A DNA stretch of 64,000 nucleotides. Origin: Pseudanabaena sp. PCC 7367. Its GTDB lineage: Bacteria > Cyanobacteriota > Cyanobacteriia > Pseudanabaenales > Pseudanabaenaceae. Location of the stretch: positions 1,765,001 through 1,829,000 of the forward strand of contig NC_019701.1 in assembly GCF_000317065.1 (NCBI RefSeq), in the 5' to 3' direction. The position numbers were made by a program, and so were the translations under genes. Under the pieces are notes generated by a model. The model had not been told where the DNA came from. It saw only the letters and a program-made list of their open reading frames with translations, and made no database searches. Positions 1-7,960 of this stretch are shown piece after piece. Within the stretch, counting starts at the first letter, position 1, and each line of letters begins with the position of its first letter.

Positions 1-685
1 GAAGTTGAATTGGCGATCGCATGCGCCGCAAATTTCTACTGCATTGGCGAATTTATTCGATCAAATGATGGCGTTTGCACCGAGTAAGCGGCCAATCAAT
101 GCGGATCAGATTCTGCTGAGAATCCATGACATCAATCCGGCATTTACAGCAACCACGCCGACTGTCCCCCCCACGATCGATGCTCTGCCTGCTACTGTGA
201 TCAACCAGGAACCAGATCGATCGCCCAGCCCAACCACCAACCCGCCAGGTTATATTCCCTATAATCCACCACCGCAATCCGTCGAACCTGCGCCACCCTC
301 AAATCCACCGGATATGCTGATTAATCGAGCCAGGAGGAAGATGAAAAGCGCCTGGATCACCAGTGTTATATTTGGTTTGTTTCAGGTATTGTTTGCCTTC
401 ACAGCACCGGACACACTTACGGCAGGGGTTTTTGGGTTCTTAGCTTTGTTATTCTTTGGCTTGGCATTTGGGATCGCCAAGGGCAATCGAGTCTGTGCCG
501 TGATTCAATTACTGCTATTTGGTTTAAATTTTGGCTTGGCAGTATTTGATCCGGAGGCGGCAGATGCTTTGGAAATAACGATCGCGTTCATTGTGGCTGG
601 CCTTCTTTGCTATTTTGCCTATCGTGGCGTGGTGGGTACGTTTGATTATCAGAAGTTAATTAAGGCGCAACGTAATAATCAATAA
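1..685 (+). CDS. Serine/threonine protein kinase, C-terminal part (5' truncated by window)
   Basis: Only the 3' end is inside the window; the frame is open through base 1. The first 45 or so residues look like the last helices of a eukaryotic-type Ser/Thr kinase domain (a Leu-rich helix, then PSKRPINADQIL, the conserved Arg of subdomain XI). A Pro/Thr-rich linker of about 60 residues follows, then four hydrophobic segments and a short basic end (CYFAYRGVVGTFDYQKLIK). The tail is therefore probably a membrane anchor or sensor. The next two genes repeat the same tail without a kinase domain, so all three probably arose by duplication. The kinase assignment rests on the short C-terminal fragment; the catalytic loops are outside the window. 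Confidence 0.7.
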   Translation, partial: KLNWRSHAPQISTALANLFDQMMAFAPSKRPINADQILLRIHDINPAFTATTPTVPPTIDALPATVINQEPDRSPSPTTNPPGYIPYNPPPQSVEPAPPSNPPDMLINRARRKMKSAWITSVIFGLFQVLFAFTAPDTLTAGVFGFLALLFFGLAFGIAKGNRVCAVIQLLLFGLNFGLAVFDPEAADALEITIAFIVAGLLCYFAYRGVVGTFDYQKLIKAQRNNQ

Positions 686-711
686 GTTTTTCCTAGACTT
701 GAGCAAGCGTT

Positions 712-1215
712 ATGACAAATCCTACGCCACAATCGAATCCAGCCATTAGCTTACCCTTGCGGCAGGCCAAACGAAAAATGAGAAACGCTGCGATCGCTAG
801 CCTAATTTTTGCGATCGCCCATTTAGCCTATGCTCAATTCATGAAATACTCTGAATCATGTCAGGCAAATATGCGCTCACAGGAGTTTTGTGAGATTGCG
901 ATCCAGGTTTTAGTTATCCTTGCGGTTTTTTTACTTGTGACTGGCTTAGGAGTGATTCTACGCAGCGAGATAGCTGCAAGGTTACTCCCCCTCTACCCTG
1001 CACTTGTCCTATTCTTTTTAGTACCGGCATCAATTGTGGCATTACTAGGAAACTGGACATTAGACGCTAACCAGTCAGGTCTTATCATTGTTGTTCTAGC
1101 CTATGGCTTACATCTCTATTTTGCTTATCAAGGTCTAGAAGGCATGTTTGCTTATCAGGATTTAATTAAAGAGAATAAATGCAACCAGCAATCCCTTGAT
1201 CAAGGAGCAATATGA
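712..1215 (+). CDS. Small membrane protein, paralogue of the upstream kinase tail
   Basis: 167 residues with four hydrophobic segments. It opens with a basic motif (RQAKRKMRNAA) and closes with YFAYQGLEGMFAYQDLIKE, matching the kinase tail (RARRKMKSAW and YFAYRGVVGTFDYQKLIK). It lies 26 bp after the kinase stop, and its own stop overlaps the next start as ATGA, so the three genes are probably co-transcribed. No domain family is recognised. By descent it looks like a free-standing copy of the kinase membrane domain; a role as kinase partner is inference only. Confidence 0.7.
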   Translation: MTNPTPQSNPAISLPLRQAKRKMRNAAIASLIFAIAHLAYAQFMKYSESCQANMRSQEFCEIAIQVLVILAVFLLVTGLGVILRSEIAARLLPLYPALVLFFLVPASIVALLGNWTLDANQSGLIIVVLAYGLHLYFAYQGLEGMFAYQDLIKENKCNQQSLDQGAI

Positions 1216-1640
1216 CAGCCCCCACCGATCGATCGAATCCACCGATTGCCCTCCAGATGCGCTGGGCAAAACGCCAAATTCGTAGTGCCGTATTTATTTG
1301 CGTAATATTTGGTTTATTACAAACAGCCTATGCTTTCGTTGATTATATTAACTTTGGCGAGCTTTTCTACCCTAGAGTAGTATGCATCTTAATGGGTTTT
1401 AACGGTGCGATCGGCATTGCTTTAGGTAGCCGCATAGTTGCAGTCCTAGCCTTAGCATTTTTTGGATATTACGGTTTGCCCAATATCTTATCTAGTTTTG
1501 ACTTATTTCCGCAAAATTTAGCAAAATCAGTAGTGACAATTTTCTTTTGTTACTGCGCCTATCGTGGTGTGAGGGGTACATTTGCCTACCAAAGGCTAAA
1601 GCAAACGATTCGATCGCAACGCGACAATCCAGCAGAATAA
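1212..1640 (+). CDS. Small membrane protein, second paralogue of the kinase tail
   Basis: 142 residues, about four hydrophobic segments, starting inside the preceding gene (ATGA overlap), with an AGGAG-like ribosome site a few bases upstream (CAAGGAGCAATATG). The same signature is present: RWAKRQIRSA near the N-terminus and CYCAYRGVRGTFAYQRLKQ near the C-terminus. Overlap and shared architecture indicate translational coupling in one operon with the kinase. The function is unknown. The gene ends 6 bp before the convergent GvpL/F gene. Confidence 0.7.
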   Translation: MTAPTDRSNPPIALQMRWAKRQIRSAVFICVIFGLLQTAYAFVDYINFGELFYPRVVCILMGFNGAIGIALGSRIVAVLALAFFGYYGLPNILSSFDLFPQNLAKSVVTIFFCYCAYRGVRGTFAYQRLKQTIRSQRDNPAE

Positions 1641-1646
1641 GCAACT

Positions 1647-2330
1647 TTAAATTTCTGCAAAATGATAAGGCGGTAACAGGGAGCCAAGCTCCAATCGCCA
1701 CGATCGATAATCCCCCTGCCATTGCGCTATTACCTGATTCAGTTGCTCTGCCTGAGCGCTGGTTAACAATAAAAATATGCGCAGATCCTCGGCTTCCTGG
1801 GGCGTAGCGATCTGTATATGGTTTTGATCCGTGTGCGATCGTAATAATTCAACTAGCTGCGCCTGCTGTTGTTTTTGATCCTGCTGAGCTTGTTGCAAAT
1901 CTGCATATTGCTGCTTTTTGGCCAGCAAATAATCCCGCCCCTTTAAATTAGGATCGGGTTTGATTTCTGGTTGGGCTACCTGCCCCTTGAGTAAATATTC
2001 GCCATAGCCAGATATTTGATTCAGGCGATCGCTGAGCTTAGCTTGATTAGCCTGCAAATATTCCTTTAGGGCAGCCTCAGACACAAAGGCAGTACCAAAC
2101 CGCAACGGCAACAGGGTTTGCTGGGTGAATAATTCACAGATGACACGATCGTGCTGGACGATCGCCGCGATCAATTCCGCTTCGCCGCTTTGCTTGAGCA
2201 TTTCTATGTCTAGCTCTGGCTCATAGGCAGCAACCAGATTATCCACCTGAATATAGGCGATCGGTTGGTTGATACCGATTATTTCCTGCTCTGGTGCAGG
2301 GGCAGTCAGAATGGAAAAGACATAGAGCAT
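1647..2330 (-). CDS. GvpL/GvpF-family gas vesicle protein
   Basis: 227 residues. Family hallmarks are the central LLPLRFGTAFVSEAALKEYL segment and the C-terminal LELGSLLPPYHFAEI. GvpF/GvpL proteins are minor gas-vesicle structural or assembly proteins. The insertion around residues 105-150 is Gln/Lys-rich and probably coiled coil. The start is 9 bp after the stop of the upstream DUF1997 gene, so the two form an operon. No gvpA, gvpC, gvpN or gvpJ is in the window, so this copy is separated from any main gas-vesicle cluster, or acts elsewhere. The family call is fairly secure; the gene letter (F or L) cannot be decided from sequence. Confidence 0.8.
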   Translation of the reverse strand: MLYVFSILTAPAPEQEIIGINQPIAYIQVDNLVAAYEPELDIEMLKQSGEAELIAAIVQHDRVICELFTQQTLLPLRFGTAFVSEAALKEYLQANQAKLSDRLNQISGYGEYLLKGQVAQPEIKPDPNLKGRDYLLAKKQQYADLQQAQQDQKQQQAQLVELLRSHTDQNHIQIATPQEAEDLRIFLLLTSAQAEQLNQVIAQWQGDYRSWRLELGSLLPPYHFAEI

Positions 2331-2339
2331 TAGTACAGT

Positions 2340-3146
2340 CTAACTAACAGGAGCAGTAGCCAAAGAAACTGGCTTGCGGGCACGGAGGCGATGCTTACGC
2401 GGAATCTTTACATCCATCGTCTTATGGAAATCAGCTTCCACCTTCGCAGTCAGGCTTTGGGAAACCTTTTTGACAATATAAGCCAGCACCTTATCCCCCG
2501 TTGCCTGGATCGCCCCATTCGACAACCGATGGATAAATTTGGGAAACTGCATACTCACGGTTAGTTCCAGTTGCCATTCCACCGCCGTCATCACCTGCCA
2601 GCTAGCCGATTGCTCCTGGTTAGGTTGACGTTCTTCTAGTTGCATTTCAGCGCTGAAATCCACATCATATTGCTGTGGCTCTTGGCCAGGGATCGGAATT
2701 GTTACGATCCGATATATGCCCTGGTCCTGGGGCAACAAATTCAAACCAACTCTGGCATCCACATTAAAACCCAATGCACCGACACAACCCACACCGATCG
2801 CATAGCCATTTTTAGCGATCGAATCGGCCTTAAAGGGATGAGCGCAGCGCTTAAACCAACCTTCGTGGGCATCGAGATAATCCATCACCGTCTGGCGATC
2901 GCCATAGAGATCCATGTAGCCCACATAATAATTCCGAAAAGTAGTGAGCGGCAACTCTGCGGTACTTTCGATATCTTGCTCTACTGGCCTATTTACTGAG
3001 CTATTTACTGGCCTATTACATTGCTCAGTAAGATGATCAGGCGCAGCGACAACCCCATCTGTAACTAAATCATTAACCAAGCTTAATTCCTGCGGCGATT
3101 CCGAGACCATACCTGCTTCAATCTCGTTTGATGATTCGGTGAACAT
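2340..3146 (-). CDS. DUF1997 family protein
   Basis: 268 residues, soluble, without signal peptide. After an acidic, low-complexity N-terminus of about 65 residues comes a domain with YYVGYMDLYGDRQ, HEGWFKRCAHPF and VGCVGALGFNVDARVGLNLL, ending in a basic tail (KIPRKHRLRARK). This matches the DUF1997 family shared by cyanobacteria and plastid-bearing eukaryotes, whose biochemical role is unknown to me. It is the first gene of a two-gene unit with the GvpL/F gene. The ATG start is unambiguous, with the long divergent intergenic region behind it. Confidence 0.75.
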   Translation of the reverse strand: MFTESSNEIEAGMVSESPQELSLVNDLVTDGVVAAPDHLTEQCNRPVNSSVNRPVEQDIESTAELPLTTFRNYYVGYMDLYGDRQTVMDYLDAHEGWFKRCAHPFKADSIAKNGYAIGVGCVGALGFNVDARVGLNLLPQDQGIYRIVTIPIPGQEPQQYDVDFSAEMQLEERQPNQEQSASWQVMTAVEWQLELTVSMQFPKFIHRLSNGAIQATGDKVLAYIVKKVSQSLTAKVEADFHKTMDVKIPRKHRLRARKPVSLATAPVS

Positions 3147-4083
3147 AGCTGAACTTAATCTCTATATATATAGTTATTTGCTCTCTGGCGATCGCCCTCC
3201 TGCTAACGTTCCGTTTGGCAAACTAACGTTGACAGAGTCTAAACAGCTAACCAGTGCTAGTTTAGGCGATCGCTCCCCCCAGTGGCTAAAAATATTTAAT
3301 GATTTCAAGACATCTAATAATAACTAAAGTAACAGTTACTTACTCCAGCTACCGTGATCCAAGTCTTAAGAACTTAATGCAATTAATTGGTGCGATCGGG
3401 TTGCTTCGTTTTTACTTAGCTCCCAGATCCGCTCACAACCTTAATTTTTCAGATCGCGTCCTTAGCGGTAATAAAAAAAGTCAGACCCATAATTTAATTT
3501 GGGCAACTAAATTCGACGATCCTTAATCATGAATTGATGATTAAAGGCATGATTCATATTCAATCGCAGTAACTAGGGCAAAATCTGTCCATTTTTAACA
3601 GATTTAAACCCATATCTACCGCATTAACTGAATATTTCAACTAATTACGAAGCTTTGAGCCAATTTGAATCAAGCGATATAACAAAGCCCGATCCAATAA
3701 AATTCCAGTCTTTCCCCCGTTCGCAATCAACCTGGACCAGTAGCAGCTCGGTGTATATAACGTATATAACACCAACAAAATATTAAACTGCCCAGGCTAT
3801 ACATATATATCTATTATGTCTATATATTTAGGCTTGTCCATTGCCGTAAATTATCGCCATAAATTATTGATTGCTAAGATAGAGTTTACCCACAATCACT
3901 AATTTTAATAACGCGATCGCCATATTTATCACTATTGCTGCAATATATAGCTGCAATATATATCTGACTCAGCAATTTCGGTTTTCCCTACTAAATGGTG
4001 CGATCGGGGGATTAACGGCTTTTAATAAATGTTTCATAATGTAAGAAGGATATAGATACGCAAGAAAGAAGCTATAAAGCCCT
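3147..4083. other. 937-bp divergent intergenic region, no convincing gene
   Basis: AT-rich stretch between two divergent genes. Small open frames here (3139-3327, 3299-3526) have no recognisable motif and poor composition, so I do not call them. Two clear inverted repeats are present: 3521-3547 (10-bp stem, 6-nt loop GAATTG, one bulge) and 3750-3773 (10-bp stem with a bulged A and loop ACG). Neither has a T-run, so they are not ordinary terminators. TATATA-rich tracts at 3750-3830 and 3945-3965 probably include promoter sequence. Confidence 0.5.
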
Positions 4084-5385
4084 ATGAATCCACGTCAAGC
4101 CACCATGCAGGCGATCGAAAAGCTAGATTATCGGGTCACTCCCGGTGATATTGCGGCTCAATCGGGTCTGAATCTGGAGATCGCCAATTCCCAACTGCTA
4201 AGCCTCGCCTCTGATACCAGCGCGCACATGCAAGTTTCCGAGGCCGGCGATCTGGCCTTTGAGTTCGATCGCAGTTTCAAAAATACGCTCCTGGCGCGAT
4301 CGTTCAAATTGCGCTTGCAGGAATGGCTGAGCAAAGTTTGGAAATGGCTGTTTTATTTATTTCGGGTTTCGTTCGGCATTTTGCTAATTGTGGCGATCGT
4401 AATTGTGGTGTTGGCGATCATAGTGGCCTGGCAGGTACTCAGCCGAAGTGGGGACAACAACAATGGTGGTGGTCGTCGCCGCAGCAGTCGTGGTGGCGGT
4501 ATGAATTTCTTTTTCTTCCCCCGCTTCTACCCCTGGGACTTCTGGGCAGTTTTTGATCCTAACTACTACCGCCCCTCCCGTCGTCGTGTCCGATCTGCTG
4601 AACAAGACGAAATGGGCTACCTGGAAAGTGTTTATTCATTCTTATTTGGCGATGGCGATCCGAACTATGACCTCGAAGAACGCAAGTGGCAATCGATCGC
4701 CTCGATCATTCGCAAACATGATGGCGTGGTTACGGCAGAGCAAATCACCCCTTTTCTAGGTGATATTGGCTTCAATGCTGAGGGTTATGAAGACTACATG
4801 GTACCAGTGTTAGCCAGGTTTAATGGTCAGCCCCATGTCAGTGATGAAGGTACTCTGGTCTATAGCTTCCCGGAATTGCAAACCGTGGCTTCGGAGCGGA
4901 AAAGCAACTCCAACCCAAAATATTTACAGGAAGAAAAGTGGCAGTTTAGTCAAGCTAGTTCTGGCAAAATCACCCTGATTGTGGTGATGGGTATTGCTTA
5001 TCTAATTGGCACAGTTTATTTGGGTGTGCTGTTAGGCAATCCCGCCCTAGCAGGTGAACTAGCTGGCTATCTTGGATTTGTAGAAAGTATTTATGGCTTG
5101 CTGTTGGGCTATGCGGTGTTGTTCGTTAGTATCCCGGCAGTGCGCTATGTGGTGCTGCAATTCGTGAATAAACCGATCGAAAAACGTAATAATCTCCGCT
5201 ATGCCAGATATCAGAAATTAATTGATCCGGCTCCAGAAGTGCAGCAAAAACTCGAATTCGCGCAGCAGTTTGCCAAGCAACAGCAGATTGTTGGTGCAGA
5301 GGGGATCGCCTACGATACCAAGCAGGAATTGCTAGCGCAGGAGTTTAATCAATTGCTCAATGGTTCTGGCACCACAGAGGACTAG
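4084..5385 (+). CDS. Conserved membrane protein with two winged-helix-like domains
   Basis: 433 residues. Residues 1-75 resemble a small winged-helix fold (ATMQAIEKLDYRVTPGDIAA); a strong transmembrane segment follows at about 95-118; then a Gly/Arg-rich loop and a DFWAVFDPNYYRPSRRR motif; then a second domain similar to the first at about 180-275 (HDGVVTAEQITPFL, GQPHVSDEGTLVYSFPEL); then two more transmembrane segments at about 297-357 and a charged tail. The N-terminal and middle domains look like an internal duplication. I believe similar proteins occur across cyanobacteria, but I do not know a function. The start is supported by a clean ATG without an upstream in-frame alternative. Confidence 0.65.
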   Translation: MNPRQATMQAIEKLDYRVTPGDIAAQSGLNLEIANSQLLSLASDTSAHMQVSEAGDLAFEFDRSFKNTLLARSFKLRLQEWLSKVWKWLFYLFRVSFGILLIVAIVIVVLAIIVAWQVLSRSGDNNNGGGRRRSSRGGGMNFFFFPRFYPWDFWAVFDPNYYRPSRRRVRSAEQDEMGYLESVYSFLFGDGDPNYDLEERKWQSIASIIRKHDGVVTAEQITPFLGDIGFNAEGYEDYMVPVLARFNGQPHVSDEGTLVYSFPELQTVASERKSNSNPKYLQEEKWQFSQASSGKITLIVVMGIAYLIGTVYLGVLLGNPALAGELAGYLGFVESIYGLLLGYAVLFVSIPAVRYVVLQFVNKPIEKRNNLRYARYQKLIDPAPEVQQKLEFAQQFAKQQQIVGAEGIAYDTKQELLAQEFNQLLNGSGTTED

Positions 5386-5580
5386 TTTAGTTTGGCCAAG
5401 CGAAATCACCATTACGATCAGATCAACATAATTGAGATCAATATAATTATGATTAGCTCAATAGATTCGATCTAGTGCGAGATCCCCAACCAGTAAAGCG
5501 ATCGCCCTTGCCTAACTAAAGTCATTCAGTCACCAATCAACCAGATAAGTCAAGCAATAATCATGCTAATATTCGGGAAA

Positions 5581-5605
5581 CAGGTTAAACGAGAATAAAA
5601 ACCTG
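5581..5605 (+). promoter_or_regulatory. Hairpin abutting a start codon
   Basis: CAGGTT and AACCTG form a 6-bp stem around a 13-nt A-rich loop that contains the only GAGA-like ribosome-site candidate. The second arm ends directly at the ATG of the next gene, so the structure could modulate its translation. This is seen in sequence; the role is inferred. Confidence 0.3.
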
Positions 5606-5947
5606 ATGATAACATTCCTGAGTAAATTGCTTGGCCTGGGGCTGCTGATTGTCGGCATGTATTTCCTGAGCAGGAATATAATTTTTACGATCGGCTATGG
5701 CCAATACTGGTGGGTCGATCTTTCTGCCGCATTTTCTGTCATAACCGCCATCATTGGGGTTACATGTATATTTTTCCTCAAGGGCCTAGCGGATTTTGGT
5801 TGGTGGCTGATTGGTTTGAGTATTATTTTTGTGTATTTCAGTAGTGGCGTGATATTGCGACCAACAAGCCTGTGGACTTTCCTGGTGGCGTTTGCCTGCT
5901 TTATGGCTGGGTTTAAGTTGTTGTTTTTGCCGAAAAGTTATTTTTAA
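5606..5947 (+). CDS. Small four-helix membrane protein, hypothetical
   Basis: 113 residues, almost entirely hydrophobic, with four predicted membrane spans (about 7-25, 33-54, 58-78, 84-105). No family is recognised. It is monocistronic by spacing, 220 bp after the preceding gene. The ATG is directly preceded by a short hairpin. GATCG-type words of the host genome occur inside it, which argues for a resident gene rather than recent import. Confidence 0.5.
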   Translation: MITFLSKLLGLGLLIVGMYFLSRNIIFTIGYGQYWWVDLSAAFSVITAIIGVTCIFFLKGLADFGWWLIGLSIIFVYFSSGVILRPTSLWTFLVAFACFMAGFKLLFLPKSYF

Positions 5948-6089
5948 ATCACTAGGATATACAAAAACAATCGCAAGCCAAATTAATTCAGCATTTAGCA
6001 ATTTTTTGATAAATTTAAGCTTCTCAAAATCTTATTACCTGGCCGGACTTAAGCCTTAGTTGCATAGCCAGGAATGTCACAATATAGAC

Positions 6090-6392
6090 ATGGGAAGAAT
6101 CGATGCCTGTAGCTATTGTCAGTTTTTTGCCCGATCGCAACATCTGGTCTGTGCGCTCCACCCCAGCGGACCAGATGGCATAAGTTGTGCTGACTTTTCA
6201 CCCACCGAGGCCGAACAGCAAATGCGCGAGCCAATTAAAAATCTCTTCGATCGCGGTGAACTCCAAAATCGTCCAGTCACCTCCCAGGACAAAGCCTACA
6301 TTGATATTAAAAAACTAAATCAATTGCCCCTCGATCTCAGGATTAGAGTCTTGCGATGGGGGGTGAGGGTACGACGACCCTGGCGGATGTAG
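6090..6392 (+). CDS. Small Cys-containing protein, hypothetical
   Basis: About 100 residues from ATG 6090; a TTG at 6060 is in frame but less likely. The N-terminal half has ACSYCQFF, LVCALHPSGP and ISCADFSP, four Cys arranged as CxxC plus two single Cys, which suggests a zinc- or metal-binding knuckle. The C-terminus is basic (RIRVLRWGVRVRRPWRM). I do not know a function; nucleic-acid binding is only a guess from charge. It is isolated from its neighbours. Confidence 0.55.
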   Translation: MGRIDACSYCQFFARSQHLVCALHPSGPDGISCADFSPTEAEQQMREPIKNLFDRGELQNRPVTSQDKAYIDIKKLNQLPLDLRIRVLRWGVRVRRPWRM

Positions 6393-6648
6393 GGCAATCG
6401 CTGTTCATAGATCCGTAAAGCTGTCAAAGATCGGCCTGATTCAAGCGGGTCAAAATCTTGATCAACCATCAGCATCTTCTTTTACTTCTTTACAAGGCTA
6501 ACTGGATCTAGAGACAATCTATATATAGTGCGATCGCCCGTGACTATTTATCATAATCCCCCTATAATTAGTGCTCATTAGTGCTTAATAAGTAACAAAG
6601 TAACAGCAAACTCAGCCAGCAAACGAGAATTAAAGTGAGGGGTGGCAA

Positions 6649-7797
6649 ATGACCGATGGTTCAGTTAATCCTAATCCCGAAGAGGCCGTAACCAATAGCG
6701 AGAATGTATTGGCATTTCGTGGCGGCGATCGTAAATTTGATCAGGTTGATCCGGTCACGGGTGAGGTTTCGATCCCTGATATCTCTAATCAGCTTAACGA
6801 TTTTAATGATCTTAATTTGCATGTCCCCAACCCAGAGGACGATCGGATCTCGGAGCATGATTTCAATACCTCGATCGAACTGGCCTGGCAGATCTGCGAT
6901 CGCTTTGATCTACAAACTGACATCTGGCGGGGGCGAGTGCTCAAAGCAATGCGCGATCGGGAAAAAGTGGGTGGCGATGGGCGCGGTACCGGCTTTTTGA
7001 ATTGGCTAAAGGATCACGAAATCACCAAAAGCCAGGCCTATGCGCTGATCACCCTAGCCAACAGTGCGGACTCCTTGCTAGAGGCCGGCAGCATCGAACC
7101 AGAGTCGGTGAATAACTTCAGCAAACGCGCCTTTGTGGAAACCGCCCAGGCATCGCCCGAGGTGCAGCAAATGGTCGGTGAGGCAGCCCGCAGTGGCGAT
7201 CGGATTACCCGCCGCGAGGTCAAGCAATTAGCCGATGAATGGACAGCCATGACCTCGGAGCTGTTGCCAGAAAATTTGCGCCAAAAAGCCGCCGAAAACA
7301 TTATCCCCACCCGCTATCTTGCGCCACTGGCTAAGGAAATGGCAAAATTGCCAGAAATTCATCGCACTTATTTACAAGAAGCGATCAGCGAAGATCCCGA
7401 CATCGACAACCTCAAGCAGGTTACTGCCGAGGCCAAACGCTTAGCCAAATACCTCAGCGCCACCGCCGAACTCCAGGCGATCGCCGATGCTGATTTTGAT
7501 CTCGAAGTTGCCCTGGATGAATCGTTGCGGTTGGGTTATTTAAAATCCACCGCCGATCTGGTTTCCCTGGCTGCCCAGGTAGAACAAACCGTGGCCAAGC
7601 TCTATACAATCTGGAAGCGGGTAAATAGCCTTAGCGATCAGCTTTATGTGGAAAGTGGCGCTAGTACGCCCCATTTGCGATCGTTACTCAAAGCGATCGA
7701 AGGCTTGTCGAGTAATCAAATTGCGGTGCGATTGGGGGCTGCGGATGCGGCTCGCACGATTAATATGCAAATCAGCGATGATGAAGGGGTAATTTAG
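6649..7797 (+). CDS. Conserved hypothetical soluble protein
   Basis: 382 residues, mostly helical, no signal peptide or membrane span. The N-terminal 60 residues are acidic and low in complexity; the middle contains TGFLNWLKDHEITKSQAYALI, which resembles a helix-turn-helix-like recognition segment, and GDRITRREVKQLADEW; the C-terminus is a long helical region. The start is fixed by a GAGGGG ribosome site 8 bp upstream. A DNA-binding role is suggested by the helix-turn-helix-like part but not established. Codon use and frequent GATCG words fit a resident gene. Confidence 0.55.
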   Translation: MTDGSVNPNPEEAVTNSENVLAFRGGDRKFDQVDPVTGEVSIPDISNQLNDFNDLNLHVPNPEDDRISEHDFNTSIELAWQICDRFDLQTDIWRGRVLKAMRDREKVGGDGRGTGFLNWLKDHEITKSQAYALITLANSADSLLEAGSIEPESVNNFSKRAFVETAQASPEVQQMVGEAARSGDRITRREVKQLADEWTAMTSELLPENLRQKAAENIIPTRYLAPLAKEMAKLPEIHRTYLQEAISEDPDIDNLKQVTAEAKRLAKYLSATAELQAIADADFDLEVALDESLRLGYLKSTADLVSLAAQVEQTVAKLYTIWKRVNSLSDQLYVESGASTPHLRSLLKAIEGLSSNQIAVRLGAADAARTINMQISDDEGVI

Positions 7798-7960
7798 AAT
7801 TAAGAGGAGTTCTATAGAATTAAGGATCTTCAGAATTTCACAATCAGTAACAGCGTTTGCATCATCCTCGATTTGATCGCTGAAGCTTTCTATCCGTTCT
7901 GAACTATAGACTATAGATAGAATGATCGCATTCAGTTAACAATTACTGCCAATCATCACC

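Noticed and set aside
3139-3526. Two plus-strand open frames in the 3.1-3.5 kb region
   Set aside because: No motif, no ribosome site, composition of non-coding DNA; one overlaps the start of the DUF1997 gene.
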